DNA of 64,000 bases from Bacillus cereus (GCF_025917685.1 NZ_CP089518.1:3039001-3103000); one strand, 5' to 3'. Counted from the stretch's first letter, positions 25,871 to 34,506 are shown. Made by a program: numbers and translations. Notes: generated by a model not told the origin, from the sequence alone.

Positions 25871-27130
25871 ATGAATGTAAAGAAATCTCCCCTGCTATTA
25901 TTGCTATTAATATTACTATTCGTAGTTACAGGGCTTGGATTTACTTTTTTTAAAAATAATAAAGCAACTCCAACTAAAGATAATGTCACTAAGGAAAATT
26001 GGTTAAGTGATCCATACTTACGTTGGTCGTATACACATATGAAAGAATTTACTTTAATTAATGAAGTAAAAAACAATCCTGACCAAATTGCTCACTTCCC
26101 TACCGCGTTACAAAACTTAGACGATTTTGCAATTGAACGTGGATTTGGAAATACGACTCCTTTAAAGAAACTTTTAGATAAAAACAAAACAGATGCTTTT
26201 GTCCTTGTACATAATGGACAACTTGTTTATGAACGATATTTCAATGAATATAACGAAAGCGAGCCTCACGGAATGGCATCGTTAGCAAAAGTGTTTACTG
26301 GTGCAATCATACAATCTCTCGCTGATGAAAATCGTATTGATGTAAAGAAAACAGCTGATACTTACATAAAAGAATTAAAAAATACACCGTTCGGCAAAGC
26401 AACACTTCAGCAATTAATGGACATGCAAGTTTCTGCAGAGTACCCTACTCACGGATATATGCAGCCAGGACTAGAAAATCAAGATGCTCAATTATATTTA
26501 GCTAGTAATATTTTACCCCGAGGTAAAAATTACGAGGGGCCAATGAAAATTTATGATATGTTACTAGAAGCAGAAGAAACCGCACCGCCTGGTTCAGCTT
26601 TTTCTTACAATAACGGATCAACTGAAACACTCGCTTGGGTTATTCGAACAATCACTGGTAAATCGTTAGCTGAAAATGTAAGCGAACGAATTTGGTCTCA
26701 AATTGGTATGGAAGAAAATGCTTATTACGTAACAGATGAAACAGAAGTAGAACAAGCAAGTGCTGGTTTAAATGCAACTGCTAGAGATATGGCGAGATTC
26801 GGTCAACTATTATTAAATAACGGGCAATATAATGGAAAGCAAATCATCCCTTCTTCTATAACAGAAAGTGTGAAAAATGTACAAGAAGGTGAACTTGCAA
26901 TCGGCGATGGCGCTTCTATTTCTTATCATAATCAATGGTGGATTCCGCACAATGAACAAGATGCTTTCGAAGTGTTAGGCAGTTACGGACAAACGCTTTA
27001 CATCGATCCGAAAGCAAATATGGTAATTGTCCACTTCTCTTCTAACGCTGCGCCTAGTAATGAAATCCATTCGGTTTATTCCAATATGTATATTGATATT
27101 GCACATCATTTGGAAAAGCTTCCACAGTAG
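25871..27130 (+). CDS. membrane-anchored class C beta-lactamase-like serine hydrolase
   Basis: 419 aa from ATG 25871, with AAAGGAGG 7 nt upstream. The N-terminal hydrophobic helix (residues 6-24) is an anchor or uncleaved signal. The serine-hydrolase domain has S-x-x-K in MASLAKVFTGA, the Y-x-N equivalent FSYNNGSTE, and a GSYGQTLYID segment at the KTG-equivalent strand. Members include esterases and D-aminopeptidases as well as beta-lactamases; a true beta-lactamase role is unlikely. Monocistronic. Confidence 0.88.
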   Translation: MNVKKSPLLLLLLILLFVVTGLGFTFFKNNKATPTKDNVTKENWLSDPYLRWSYTHMKEFTLINEVKNNPDQIAHFPTALQNLDDFAIERGFGNTTPLKKLLDKNKTDAFVLVHNGQLVYERYFNEYNESEPHGMASLAKVFTGAIIQSLADENRIDVKKTADTYIKELKNTPFGKATLQQLMDMQVSAEYPTHGYMQPGLENQDAQLYLASNILPRGKNYEGPMKIYDMLLEAEETAPPGSAFSYNNGSTETLAWVIRTITGKSLAENVSERIWSQIGMEENAYYVTDETEVEQASAGLNATARDMARFGQLLLNNGQYNGKQIIPSSITESVKNVQEGELAIGDGASISYHNQWWIPHNEQDAFEVLGSYGQTLYIDPKANMVIVHFSSNAAPSNEIHSVYSNMYIDIAHHLEKLPQ

Positions 27131-27147
27131 TGGAAGCTTTTTTTATT
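27114..27147 (+). terminator. intrinsic terminator overlapping the stop codon
   Basis: AAAAGCTTCCAC / GTGGAAGCTTTT with loop AGTA, then a T run. The TAG stop lies in the loop and stem. Confidence 0.85.
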
Positions 27148-27289
27148 TACACAAATCCTATTCCAGTTATCACTTGGTTATTAGAAGTTACCGAAAGAAT
27201 TACTATGTGAGCCACGCCTAAACCCTATTTATTGTGATAATATTTTATAAATTTGAAAACACTAGTGCTTAGGAAAGGAGGGATTGCGA

Positions 27290-27661
27290 ATGTCTGTAAA
27301 AAAGCTATTAACTGGATTAATCATTTCACTTGCGATGATTGTAGTTATAGCTACTTTAGGTTCGCTCCGTGTATTTGCCGAATCCGACGCTGTGAGACAG
27401 CCTGTTGAGGTTGAATTGAATGATGATTACTTTAATCCGAGTACCATCACTGTTCCGGTTGGGAAAACGACAACGTTGCTATTAAAAAACAAAGGCAATA
27501 GAGAACATACCTTTACGGTGAAAAAGCTCGGAATTGACGTAGAAGTCCCGTCAGGAAAAGAAATTACAATTACCGTAAAACCTGAAACTCCCGGTACATA
27601 TGAACTAATATGTCGGTTCCACTACTTGAAAGGAATGGATGGAAAAGTAATAGCCAAATAA
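27290..27661 (+). CDS. exported cupredoxin-domain protein
   Basis: 123 aa from ATG 27290 (AAAGGAGG upstream). A signal peptide or anchor at residues 5-30, then a single plastocyanin-like domain. Type 1 copper ligands are visible as His in REHTF, then Cys, His and Met in LICRFHYLKGM. This resembles the small cupredoxin_1 proteins that shuttle electrons or carry copper outside the membrane. Flanked by repeats rather than by copper genes. Confidence 0.85.
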   Translation: MSVKKLLTGLIISLAMIVVIATLGSLRVFAESDAVRQPVEVELNDDYFNPSTITVPVGKTTTLLLKNKGNREHTFTVKKLGIDVEVPSGKEITITVKPETPGTYELICRFHYLKGMDGKVIAK

Positions 27662-27691
27662 CAAGCAGTACCGACCGATCCTTACTTTTTT

Positions 27692-27777
27692 ATAAAGTGA
27701 AACTTAAATTCGCGGGGGTGCCCATCCCCCCGCAGATTATTAGCTCTCACTAATCCGTTTTTTACGTGCAGCATAAA
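27692..27777 (+). repeat. bcr-type dispersed repeat, copy 4
   Basis: Starts ATAAAGTGAAACTTAAATTCG and ends GTGCAGCATAAAA, so both ends carry ATAAA, consistent with a duplicated TTTAT target. The central GGGGG..CCCCC hairpin is retained. Confidence 0.75.
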
Positions 27778-27820
27778 ATCTTTACGCTGTTGTAGCGTAC
27801 GAAATTTGTGTTTTGTTGGC

Positions 27821-27966
27821 GGTACCCCATCGCTATCAAGCTAAGGATTGGGAATCACCTCAAAACGAAAATTTTACCCTTTACAGTTAGTTATAGAATC
27901 CGGCTTATTTTTTTCGTTTCGGGGAACTACCAATTTCTTAAGTTGATGGATGTGGGACGCTACTCC
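27821..27966 (+). repeat. second dispersed repeat family, copy A
   Basis: About 146 bp with imperfect terminal inverted repeats (GGTACCCCATCGCTATCAAG..., right end ...CTTAAGTTGATGGATGTGG). Inner blocks AAAACGAAAATTTTA, AGTTAGTTA and TTTTTTTCGTTTCGGGG recur at 30411-30684 and 33761-33890. No coding capacity; MITE-like. Confidence 0.7.
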
Positions 27967-27981
27967 AGATAGGCATCATTT

Positions 27982-28021
27982 TAAAAAAATTAACTGCTCT
28001 TATATACTATAAAGAGCAGTT
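27982..28021 (-). terminator. intrinsic terminator of the LysR gene
   Basis: AACTGCTCTT (27992-28001) pairs with AAGAGCAGTT (28012-28021); the minus strand continues AATTTTTTTAAAA. Confidence 0.8.
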
Positions 28022-28068
28022 CTTTGTATGTAGTAACACAACTAAATGAGAATTTACGCCTTGAAATA

Positions 28069-28956
28069 TTAGGAAATATATTCTTGGAAATGTTCGATAA
28101 TAAATTCTTTAAATGTTCTTGCAGCAGGAGATAAATAGTGATTACGTGCTGTAGCTAACGCGATGGTTCGTTCACATGGATAATCAGTAATTTCTAGAAA
28201 ATGTAGATGGGATTGATCGAATTCATTTACTTTAGGTAATATAGCTATGCCTAATCCAGTGGCTACAAAGCCTAAAATTGTTGCGATTTCTTCTCCCATA
28301 AACGTAATTTTTGGATAAACTTGAAGCGTTTCGCACATTTGATCGAATATATAGCGAAGGCCGTATCCTTCCTTAAAACAAATAAATTCTTCATTCTCTA
28401 ATTCTTTAAATGATATATGTTTTTTCTGAGCGAATGGATGATTTTTTGAAACAGTGAGATACAGCGGTTCTACGTTTAACCTTGTCCATTCAATTTGCTC
28501 GTGTAAGATCGGCGGAGAAGTTAAGCATATGTCTGCTAATCCTTCTTTTACTTTTTCTAAAAGGTGAATGTTTGCCCCTTGATACATTTGAAATGTAACG
28601 TTTGGATAGAGCTTCTTATAATCCGCGATAATTTCAGGGATTGGACGAGTACCTAATGTATGTAAAAAAGCAATTGAGATTTCTCCGCTTTCAGGAGAAA
28701 TCGTCTCTTGGATTTCTGCTATTCCAGTATGTAATGCGTTTTGTGCTTGTTTCGCTCGTTTTAGAAACATCTCCCCGTATCTTGTTAAGCGGACGTTTTT
28801 CCCTTCTCTAATGAATAAAGGAACATGTAGTTCTTCTTCCAATTTTAAAATTGAACGGCTAAGGGCCGGTTGAGAAATTAGTCGTTCTTTTGCAGCTTTT
28901 GTGAAATGTTTGTGCTGTGCTACAGCAACGAAATTTTCAATTTGATGCCATTCCAT
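28069..28956 (-). CDS. LysR-family regulator divergent from an MFS exporter
   Basis: 295 aa, complete. N-terminal HTH with MEWHQIENFVAVAQHKHFTK, AAKERLISQPALSRSILKLE; effector domain with GVG-like FVATGLGIAILPK. The divergent partner is an MFS carrier, the same arrangement as yybE-yybF in B. subtilis, which it resembles. The 120-bp shared region contains a TTATCAATATGATGTGAATTATAA segment suited to LysR binding. It probably activates the carrier gene. Confidence 0.92.
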   Translation of the reverse strand: MEWHQIENFVAVAQHKHFTKAAKERLISQPALSRSILKLEEELHVPLFIREGKNVRLTRYGEMFLKRAKQAQNALHTGIAEIQETISPESGEISIAFLHTLGTRPIPEIIADYKKLYPNVTFQMYQGANIHLLEKVKEGLADICLTSPPILHEQIEWTRLNVEPLYLTVSKNHPFAQKKHISFKELENEEFICFKEGYGLRYIFDQMCETLQVYPKITFMGEEIATILGFVATGLGIAILPKVNEFDQSHLHFLEITDYPCERTIALATARNHYLSPAARTFKEFIIEHFQEYIS

Positions 28957-29076
28957 ATATTCATCTCCCTATTATGCATTTTGGTTATCAATATGATGTG
29001 AATTATAAATTAGACACATAGATAAAGGAAGCGTAACATAAAGAGTGCAGTTTTGATAGAAAAAGGGGAGATTACA

Positions 29077-30273
29077 ATGACTTATATCCAAAAAGGAACA
29101 AAGACATATACAAATGCTAGCATAGCATTGTTTCTTGGCGGGTTTGTTACGTTTGCTTCATTATATGCAACGCAACCACTACTACCTATATTAGCAAAAG
29201 ATTTTGGGATTTCCGCACCAGCAGCGAGCATAACATTATCTATTACAACAGGGATAATGGCTATAATGATGCTCATTGTAGCAACAATTTCAGATGTAAT
29301 TGGTCGGAAACGGATTATGGTAGTATCGATGTTTTTAACATCTATTATCGGAGTATTGACAGCATTTAGCCCGAGTTTTACTATGCTCGTTTTGTTAAGA
29401 GGAGCACTTGGATTATGTATAGCAGGTCTACCGTCTATTGCAATGACTTATATTGGGGAAGAATTTGAGCCAAGCGGACTAGGAAAGGTTATGGGGCTGT
29501 ACATTTGTGGAAATGCGATAGGAGGCATGACAGGTCGTATTTTTATTGGAATTGTAACAGATATATCATCATGGAGAATTGCATTAGGATTGCTTGGTAT
29601 TATTACAGTCATTTGTAGTATCCTATTTTGGCGTACATTACCAAATCCTCTGAATTCTAAGAAACAAACGGTTAACTTTCAATCTATGTGGAATGCTTAT
29701 GCAGTACATTTCAAAAACAAACAATTGGTAGCGACTATTTTTCTAGGATTTACATTAATGGGGAGTTTTGTAACATTGTACAATTATATTGGTTTTTTAT
29801 TAGAAGAGCCTCCCTATTCGTTAAGTCAAACGTTCATTGGATTTTTATTTATTGTATATCTGATGGGAACATTTAGTTCTGTATTTATGAGCAAGCAAGC
29901 AGATTTGCACGGGAGAAGCTTTATACTTATGGTTTCTATTACGATTATGATGATAGGAGCGATAGTAACACTTGTACCTAATCTTATTATAAAAATAATT
30001 GGGTTATCTATTTTTACATTTGGTTTTTTTGGAAGTCACTCTATTGCTAGTGCTTCGATTGAAAAATATGCAGAAGTGAATAAAGCGCAGGCGGCAGCAT
30101 TGTATTTATTATTTTATTATCTAGGTTCAAGTTTTATTGGAGCATTTAGCGGTTATTTTTGGGAGCATTTCCATTGGATTGGAATCATTTCATTGATTGT
30201 GATGTTGTTAATTGGAGGACTTTCGCTCGTTTTATTAGCTCAAAAAGAGTATCATATTCAGCATAAATCTTGA
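29077..30273 (+). CDS. MFS exporter controlled by divergent LysR regulator
   Basis: 398 aa from ATG 29077 (GGGGAG at 6 nt). About 12 helices; motif A ISDVIGRKRIMV between helices 2 and 3, LLRGALGLCIAGLPS in helix 4, and a GLGKVMGLYICGNAIGG loop typical of the YnfM/YybF group. Probable drug or metabolite efflux. Confidence 0.9.
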   Translation: MTYIQKGTKTYTNASIALFLGGFVTFASLYATQPLLPILAKDFGISAPAASITLSITTGIMAIMMLIVATISDVIGRKRIMVVSMFLTSIIGVLTAFSPSFTMLVLLRGALGLCIAGLPSIAMTYIGEEFEPSGLGKVMGLYICGNAIGGMTGRIFIGIVTDISSWRIALGLLGIITVICSILFWRTLPNPLNSKKQTVNFQSMWNAYAVHFKNKQLVATIFLGFTLMGSFVTLYNYIGFLLEEPPYSLSQTFIGFLFIVYLMGTFSSVFMSKQADLHGRSFILMVSITIMMIGAIVTLVPNLIIKIIGLSIFTFGFFGSHSIASASIEKYAEVNKAQAAALYLLFYYLGSSFIGAFSGYFWEHFHWIGIISLIVMLLIGGLSLVLLAQKEYHIQHKS

Positions 30274-30410
30274 CGATGTAAATGAAAGTACCTTTTGTTA
30301 ACATAAAGCCAATGTATTGTGAAAACTATAAAAGCCCCTTTAGAAGATATGAAGAAACTTTCTGATCACTCTAATAATACTAAGTTAAGCTATAATTGTG
30401 TTTGAAGGGT

Positions 30411-30540
30411 TCACCATACATACCCATCAAATTAAGAGTTTTATAACGCCCCAAAACAAAAAATGTACATTTTCTCCTGGAGGTGTCAATTTTTTCGTTT
30501 TGGGGTATTTGCTTTTCTTAGGTTGATAGCAATGTGGCAG
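30411..30540 (+). repeat. second repeat family, copy B1
   Basis: CATACATACCCATCAAATTAAG at one end and GGTTGATAGCAATGTGGCAG at the other, with a central pair GCCCCAAAACAAAAA / TTTTTTCGTTTTGGGG that can form a stem. It is directly adjacent to copy B2. Confidence 0.65.
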
Positions 30541-30684
30541 TACCCCATGCCCATCAACTTAAGGTTTTGAAATACCTCCAAAGCAAAAATTTTATCCTTC
30601 CACAGCTGTCTATAAGAGTTCAGCTCATTTTTTCGTTTTGCGGAACAACAGATTTTTTAACTTGATAGCAATGGGGTGGTACCC
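30541..30684 (+). repeat. second repeat family, copy B2
   Basis: TACCCCATGCCCATCAAC and TTGATAGCAATGGGGTGG form the imperfect terminal inverted repeat. Inner AAAGCAAAAATTTTATCC and CTCATTTTTTCGTTTTG blocks match copies A and C. Confidence 0.7.
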
Positions 30685-30686
30685 CT

Positions 30687-30809
30687 AATACCCCAGAAGG
30701 AAAAGAAGAGTATAATTCCTTTAACGTACAAGGAGTTCCATATATCATTGTAAAAAATCATGAAAATAACACCCAAAAAATCAATTCTTGGATTCAGCAC
30801 TTAATCATT
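30687..30809 (+). pseudogene. C-terminal fragment of a thioredoxin-like protein
   Basis: Immediately after the repeat end the frame reads NTPEGKEEYNSFNVQGVPYI then IVKNHENN and on. The V-x-GVP-YIIV segment is the cis-proline strand of thioredoxin folds. The 5' part of the gene, including the CxxC helix, is missing, and the repeat lies at the truncation point. Confidence 0.45.
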
Positions 30810-30841
30810 AGAAGAGGCTATTTTATAATAATCATCCCCCA

Positions 30842-30876
30842 AAAAAGAAACGAACAAAAATGTTCGTTTCTTTTTC
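30842..30876. terminator. bidirectional terminator
   Basis: AAAAAGAAACGAACA (30842-30856) pairs with TGTTCGTTTCTTTTT (30861-30875). Confidence 0.8.
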
Positions 30877-30883
30877 ATAGTGT

Positions 30884-31159
30884 TTAATGCTCAAGAAAAT
30901 TTATAACCGCATAAATATATAGAACGACTAGAGCAAAGGCACATATTCCCATAATTATAATCGCTAGTGCGCTTTTCTCTTGTCTAAACCCTATAATTCC
31001 AAGAATAAATGCACTCAACATTGTTACCATAAGCATTTTAGAAATGTTGGGAATTGAATATTCACTCAACCAGGTAGAGATACTTACAATTGCGAAAAAA
31101 GAGAACACAGTTAGAATAATAGATAATATATTAATATGCTTCCCATACTTCAAGTGCAT
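30884..31159 (-). CDS. small membrane protein, unknown
   Basis: 91 aa from ATG 31159 (GGGGGAG upstream). Three predicted membrane helices (about 10-30, 43-61 and 65-85) with QEKSALAIIIMG between the last two. No family recognised. It sits among repeats and gene relics. Confidence 0.6.
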   Translation of the reverse strand: MHLKYGKHINILSIILTVFSFFAIVSISTWLSEYSIPNISKMLMVTMLSAFILGIIGFRQEKSALAIIIMGICAFALVVLYIYAVINFLEH

Positions 31160-31248
31160 TTCGCTCCCCCTTTTTCTTTTCATTAGTGAATAATAGGTAG
31201 ATGATTATTTTTATTTTATTCTAAATTTTCTTGAAAGTATACACCCAA

Positions 31249-31310
31249 AAGAAGAGGTTGTCCCAAAATTCGCTGAATAGTTATTTTCGGGCAACCTCTT
31301 TTCTTTATTT
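31249..31310. terminator. long-loop hairpin
   Basis: AAGAGGTTGTCC (31252-31263) pairs with GGGCAACCTCTT (31289-31300) with one G-T. The plus strand ends TTTTCTTTATTTTTT. It may end the 31305 gene on the minus strand or be an insertion-sequence end remnant. Confidence 0.45.
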
Positions 31311-31472
31311 TTTACTTTCCTCTAGTTTAGAGATACTTGCTTCTTTTTCAGGTAACGTATCAACAAAATCCTTTTGAGATTTTAATAGGTCAGATTGTTG
31401 TATCCAAGCCTTAAGATCATCTAAAGATTTACGGGCTTCTTTTACATCGCCAGTAATATCATTCATGTTCAA
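31305..31472 (-). CDS. small hypothetical protein
   Basis: About 55 aa, helical and charged (NMNDITGDVKEARKSLDDLK...). A GGGGAGG site lies 14 nt before the TTG start chosen here; the ATG at 31505 precedes that site. Start and even coding status are uncertain. No family recognised. Confidence 0.4.
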   Translation of the reverse strand: MNMNDITGDVKEARKSLDDLKAWIQQSDLLKSQKDFVDTLPEKEASISKLEESKK

Positions 31473-31592
31473 CTTATTAAATTTTGCCTCCCCTTCTATA
31501 TGCATATACTTATATTATTACAATTTCTGTGAAAACTGAAAGAGATACATATGTTATCAATTTGATAAATATTCTGTTGGAGGCATTATGTA

Positions 31593-31715
31593 TCATTTAT
31601 TATCTTTTTCGGTAGACTGAATATATTCAAAGAAATCCGGTGGTTCTTCCATTGCTTCTTTTTTAAATTTTTTAAGTTCTTCACGTTCACGCGGAGACAA
31701 TTTTTCTAGTAGGAG
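31593..31715 (-). pseudogene. C-terminal gene fragment cut by a repeat end
   Basis: The minus frame ends with LLEKLSPREREELKKFKKEA then MEEPPDFFEYIQSTEKDNK and a stop, clearly coding-like. Going upstream it runs into GTACTACCCCAT (31716-31727), which matches the end of the second repeat family, and no ribosome binding site follows. Parent family not recognised. Confidence 0.4.
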
Positions 31716-31775
31716 TACTACCCCATTATGCAAAAGATAAAAATTGGAAGCCAATAGATGAAAAATAATAATTCC

Positions 31776-31807
31776 TTATTCAACTAACGCATGCATTAGT
31801 TGAATAA
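31776..31807. repeat. 12-bp perfect inverted repeat with palindromic centre
   Basis: TTATTCAACTAA (31776-31787) and TTAGTTGAATAA (31796-31807) flank CGCATGCA. No T run; may be an operator or a remnant of a mobile element end. Confidence 0.6.
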
Positions 31808-31934
31808 CCTAAGGCTGTTTCGGTAGCCATTTTTTCGTACCAACTGGCATTTTAGTTTTCAATATGTGAAAAGGGATTTCTAAGTGATTAATTGAATATA
31901 TATTTATTGTTTACTAATTTTCAGGAGGCCCTTT

Positions 31935-32084
31935 ATGGGAGATAAGCTTTACTGTATTGCTGCATATCAAGTTCTTAATGAAGAAAGACTAGGAGCTTCG
32001 CACGGTTCTATAATAACTTATAGTGATGCTGTGACAGGATCTCCTGTTAGTGAGTTAGGGTGTTTTTTAATTTATGTATTATAG
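31935..32084 (+). CDS. 49-aa ORF with strong ribosome binding site
   Basis: AGGAGG lies 6-7 nt before the ATG. The product reads MGDKLYCIAAYQVLNEERLG and continues to VSELGCFLIYVL. It may be the surviving N-terminus of a larger protein truncated by the T-box-like segment downstream. No family recognised. Confidence 0.4.
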   Translation: MGDKLYCIAAYQVLNEERLGASHGSIITYSDAVTGSPVSELGCFLIYVL

Positions 32085-32119
32085 TAACGTATCCGAAGAG
32101 ATTGATATAGTGACATATC

Positions 32120-32193
32120 AACCAACTGAGGTGGTACCACGAAATTGCAACTCTCGTCCGCAAGAATTATTTCTTTTGGGTGAAAGTTTTTTT
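32120..32193 (+). promoter_or_regulatory. truncated T-box riboswitch (antiterminator plus terminator)
   Basis: CTGAGGTGGTACCACG (32126-32141) is the T-box sequence that pairs with an uncharged tRNA acceptor end. It is followed by AACTCTCGTCC ... GGGTGAAAGTT and seven Ts, the matching terminator. A GATAT/ATATC stem-III-like hairpin lies before it at about 32104-32119. No specifier stem I is recognisable upstream, where a 49-aa ORF occupies the space. The downstream gene is a GNAT acetyltransferase, not an amino-acid gene, so this looks like an orphan remnant. Confidence 0.6.
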
Positions 32194-32246
32194 ACTATAT
32201 AAGTTTCATTCTGTCATAATTTAAAGTTTTCGAGAGGAGAAATGAT

Positions 32247-32810
32247 ATGAATCCTATTTTATTAGATGTTCCGTTACAAATAGAAACAGACAGACTCATT
32301 CTTCGAGCACCACTTCCAGCTGGTGAAGGGAATGTAGTACATGAAGCTATTAAAGATTCAATTCATGAATTAAAGCAATGGTTGTCTTTATTCCAGTCAA
32401 TTCCTACTGTTGAAGAAACGGAAATTCTCCTGAGAAATGCGCATATAGATTTTTTGAAAAGAGAAAGCTTTCGCTATCTTATCTATAATAAGGAGACGAA
32501 TGATTTCGTTGGAACGGCTAGCCTTCACCGAATTAATTGGAAGGTTTCTAAATGTGAAATTGGATACTGGATTAACACACAATTTAGTGGCAGTGGATAT
32601 ATGACAGAAACAGTAAGTGCTTTAACAAACCTTGGATTTCAGTTATTCAAATTTAGAAGGATTGAAATACGATGTGAATCTAATAACACGAAAAGTCGTG
32701 CGATCCCTGAAAAACTAGGCTTTGAACTTGAAGGGATATTACGTAATGAAGATTTTGCAGCTGACGGCAAACAACTAACTGATACCTGCATCTATGCAAA
32801 GGTAAATTAG
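32247..32810 (+). CDS. GNAT acetyltransferase, RimJ/RimL-like
   Basis: 187 aa. The N-terminal ETDRLILRAPLPAGEG is the RimJ/L start, CEIGYWINTQFSGSGYMTE holds the acetyl-CoA pyrophosphate loop region (here QFSGSGYM in place of the more common GKGY), and SNNTKSRAIPEKLGFELEG is motif B. It acetylates protein N-termini or small amines; substrate unknown. GAGAGGAG precedes ATG. Preceded by the T-box remnant. Confidence 0.88.
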   Translation: MNPILLDVPLQIETDRLILRAPLPAGEGNVVHEAIKDSIHELKQWLSLFQSIPTVEETEILLRNAHIDFLKRESFRYLIYNKETNDFVGTASLHRINWKVSKCEIGYWINTQFSGSGYMTETVSALTNLGFQLFKFRRIEIRCESNNTKSRAIPEKLGFELEGILRNEDFAADGKQLTDTCIYAKVN

Positions 32811-33008
32811 ATTGAAATTTTAATACTCAATTGAGTCTGTTTACATAGTTTATTCCCCTTCTAATCCATTATTGTGATTTGTTCAAAACCATAGTACACC
32901 TATATGTTTAAAATGTAATGTACTGAAATGATATATTCTATTAAAACAATAAATTTTACTTCTCATAGTAATAATATCAGTATTATAGATGTTACAATCA
33001 TTTTATAA

Positions 33009-33026
33009 ATAACTTCATGAAGTTAT
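33009..33026. repeat. 18-bp perfect palindrome
   Basis: ATAACTTCATGAAGTTAT. It lies just before the bidirectional terminator between the GNAT and kinase-like genes; purpose unknown. Confidence 0.5.
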
Positions 33027-33031
33027 AAAAT

Positions 33032-33076
33032 TAGGACCGTACATATTAGACATATCTAAAATGTACGGTCCTTTTA
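33032..33076. terminator. terminator between convergent genes
   Basis: AGGACCGTACAT (33033-33044) pairs with ATGTACGGTCCT (33061-33072). Confidence 0.75.
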
Positions 33077-33733
33077 CAATTTGAATTTCTTTTTAAGCTT
33101 CTTATATTTTCTATATGAACGTCTAACAATGTTTAACATGAAATACGGTATTTTAACAGGGAAAGGTAATTTATAAATGAAAGGCAAATAAAATGTAAAA
33201 TATGCCTTTTCTAGGTCTCTCCACTTACTATCTTCTTTTGTTTTTAAGAAATCAGATACATCGACTACATATCCCCTTCCGTTTTCCATCATCACATTTT
33301 TCCCGTGAACATCACAAGGAGTTAATCCTTGCTCCCTTGCATACTCTATAGCTTCATTGATATCAAGGATTACCTGCTTAGGAATTTTAATCCCCTTATG
33401 AATAGCATCGTATAAGGTAATTTCTTTTAAACGTTTCAATACTATGAAATTTTCTCCTTTATATATAAGCTTCGAATAAGAAGGATGATTTCCGATTCTT
33501 CGGTATACTTCTGACTCTTTTTCAATTCCTTCTCCTTCTCGCGCGTAAACTTTCACTACCCAATCTTTGTATTCTTTGTGCATAAATACTGCGGCATAAT
33601 TACCTGTCCCTAAACACTTCCAAAGTCTAGGAATATCTTTAACTACTACAGGCTCGAATTCCTCCTCACTTCTTATGCTTACCTCTTTTAATAATTCGTC
33701 CTTTATCAATCCCACAAAACTATTTATACTCAT
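33074..33733 (-). CDS. protein kinase-like protein (YrzF/Bud32-like small kinase)
   Basis: 219 aa from the ATG at 33733 (GGAG 8 nt upstream). A small kinase fold: glycine-rich LGTGNYAAVF, lysine strand WVVKVYARE, catalytic loop CDVHGKNVMM (Asp, then His-Gly-Lys-Asn), and the metal site VVDVSDF in place of DFG. The C-terminus is rich in Lys. It resembles the single-lobe-reduced Ser/Thr kinase-like proteins of Bacillus. Activity unproven. Confidence 0.75.
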   Translation of the reverse strand: MSINSFVGLIKDELLKEVSIRSEEEFEPVVVKDIPRLWKCLGTGNYAAVFMHKEYKDWVVKVYAREGEGIEKESEVYRRIGNHPSYSKLIYKGENFIVLKRLKEITLYDAIHKGIKIPKQVILDINEAIEYAREQGLTPCDVHGKNVMMENGRGYVVDVSDFLKTKEDSKWRDLEKAYFTFYLPFIYKLPFPVKIPYFMLNIVRRSYRKYKKLKKKFKL

Positions 33734-33760
33734 CATTCCCACTCCGGTTTTGCTAAAAGG

Positions 33761-33890
33761 TGTACTACCCCATACCCATCAAGTTAAAAAGTACATTCTT
33801 CCCTAATACGAAAAAAATGAGCAGACTTCACTAAGTAACTAACTTTAGAGAAATAAAATTTTCATTTAGGGGGGTACTTCAAAACCTTAA
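33761..33890 (-). repeat. second repeat family, copy C (inverted)
   Basis: GTACTACCCCATACCCATCAAG at the left; reversed inner blocks CGAAAAAAATGAGC, AAGTAACTAACTTTAG and AAATAAAATTTTCATTT match copy A in the opposite orientation. It ends near AAAACCTTAA. Confidence 0.7.
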
Positions 33891-33984
33891 AATGGATATT
33901 CTACGCAAATATATACTATTAATAAGTTATGTTAACTTCACATGATTATATTATAAAAAAATTCTGTAAATACCGTTACAAAAA

Positions 33985-34326
33985 GTGTACAAGCTACATT
34001 TATTAATAATATACAACTTACACAAGTTGTTCAATGAAGAATATTTCGCAGATAAAATTGACTGTTTTAAACTAGAAACTCCAAACCATTTACTCCCATA
34101 TACTCAAGGAGTTAACGAATGGATTGGTTTATTTTTTGTCGGAGGAAATAGATTAGCAGATGGAGAAAGCACATCACCTCGTTGTCCAAATGATCCTAAA
34201 GGTCATAGTAACGAAGAAAATGATCTAATGCTTCCTATAGTACCAGCAATTCTTAATCCTATTCTCACACAAAAAGAGGTAGAAAAAGCTCTGCACAGTC
34301 CTAAAGCTTTTTATTTTCAAGATTAA
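33985..34326 (+). pseudogene. 113-codon C-terminal gene fragment
   Basis: Frame from a GTG with no ribosome binding site. From about residue 12 it looks like genuine protein (LHKLFNEEYFADKIDCFKLE, WIGLFFVGGNRLADGE, SPRCPNDPKGHSNEENDLML), but no family was recognised. A repeat copy lies 95 bp upstream, so loss of the 5' end by rearrangement is likely. Confidence 0.45.
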
Positions 34327-34455
34327 TATAAAAAAAGAGGACAAGAACATTCTTACATCAAAATTTCCTCCCATTTCTCTACTTATCAAGTAACATTAAT
34401 AAATGAGGTACCGTCACATTCTCATAAAGCTAAGGCTTCACACCATTCATTAAGC

Positions 34456-34488
34456 AAAAAAAAGACCGTATTATTACGGTCTTTTTTT
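34456..34488. terminator. bidirectional terminator
   Basis: AAAAAAAGACCGTA (34457-34470) pairs with TACGGTCTTTTTTT (34475-34488). Confidence 0.85.
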
Positions 34489-34506
34489 ATCCCCCTTACA
34501 CAGAAA

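Noticed and set aside
25871..27130. Antibiotic-resistance beta-lactamase
   Set aside because: Class C fold motifs are present but the enzyme is membrane-anchored and of the esterase/D-aminopeptidase-like type; no evidence for beta-lactam hydrolysis.
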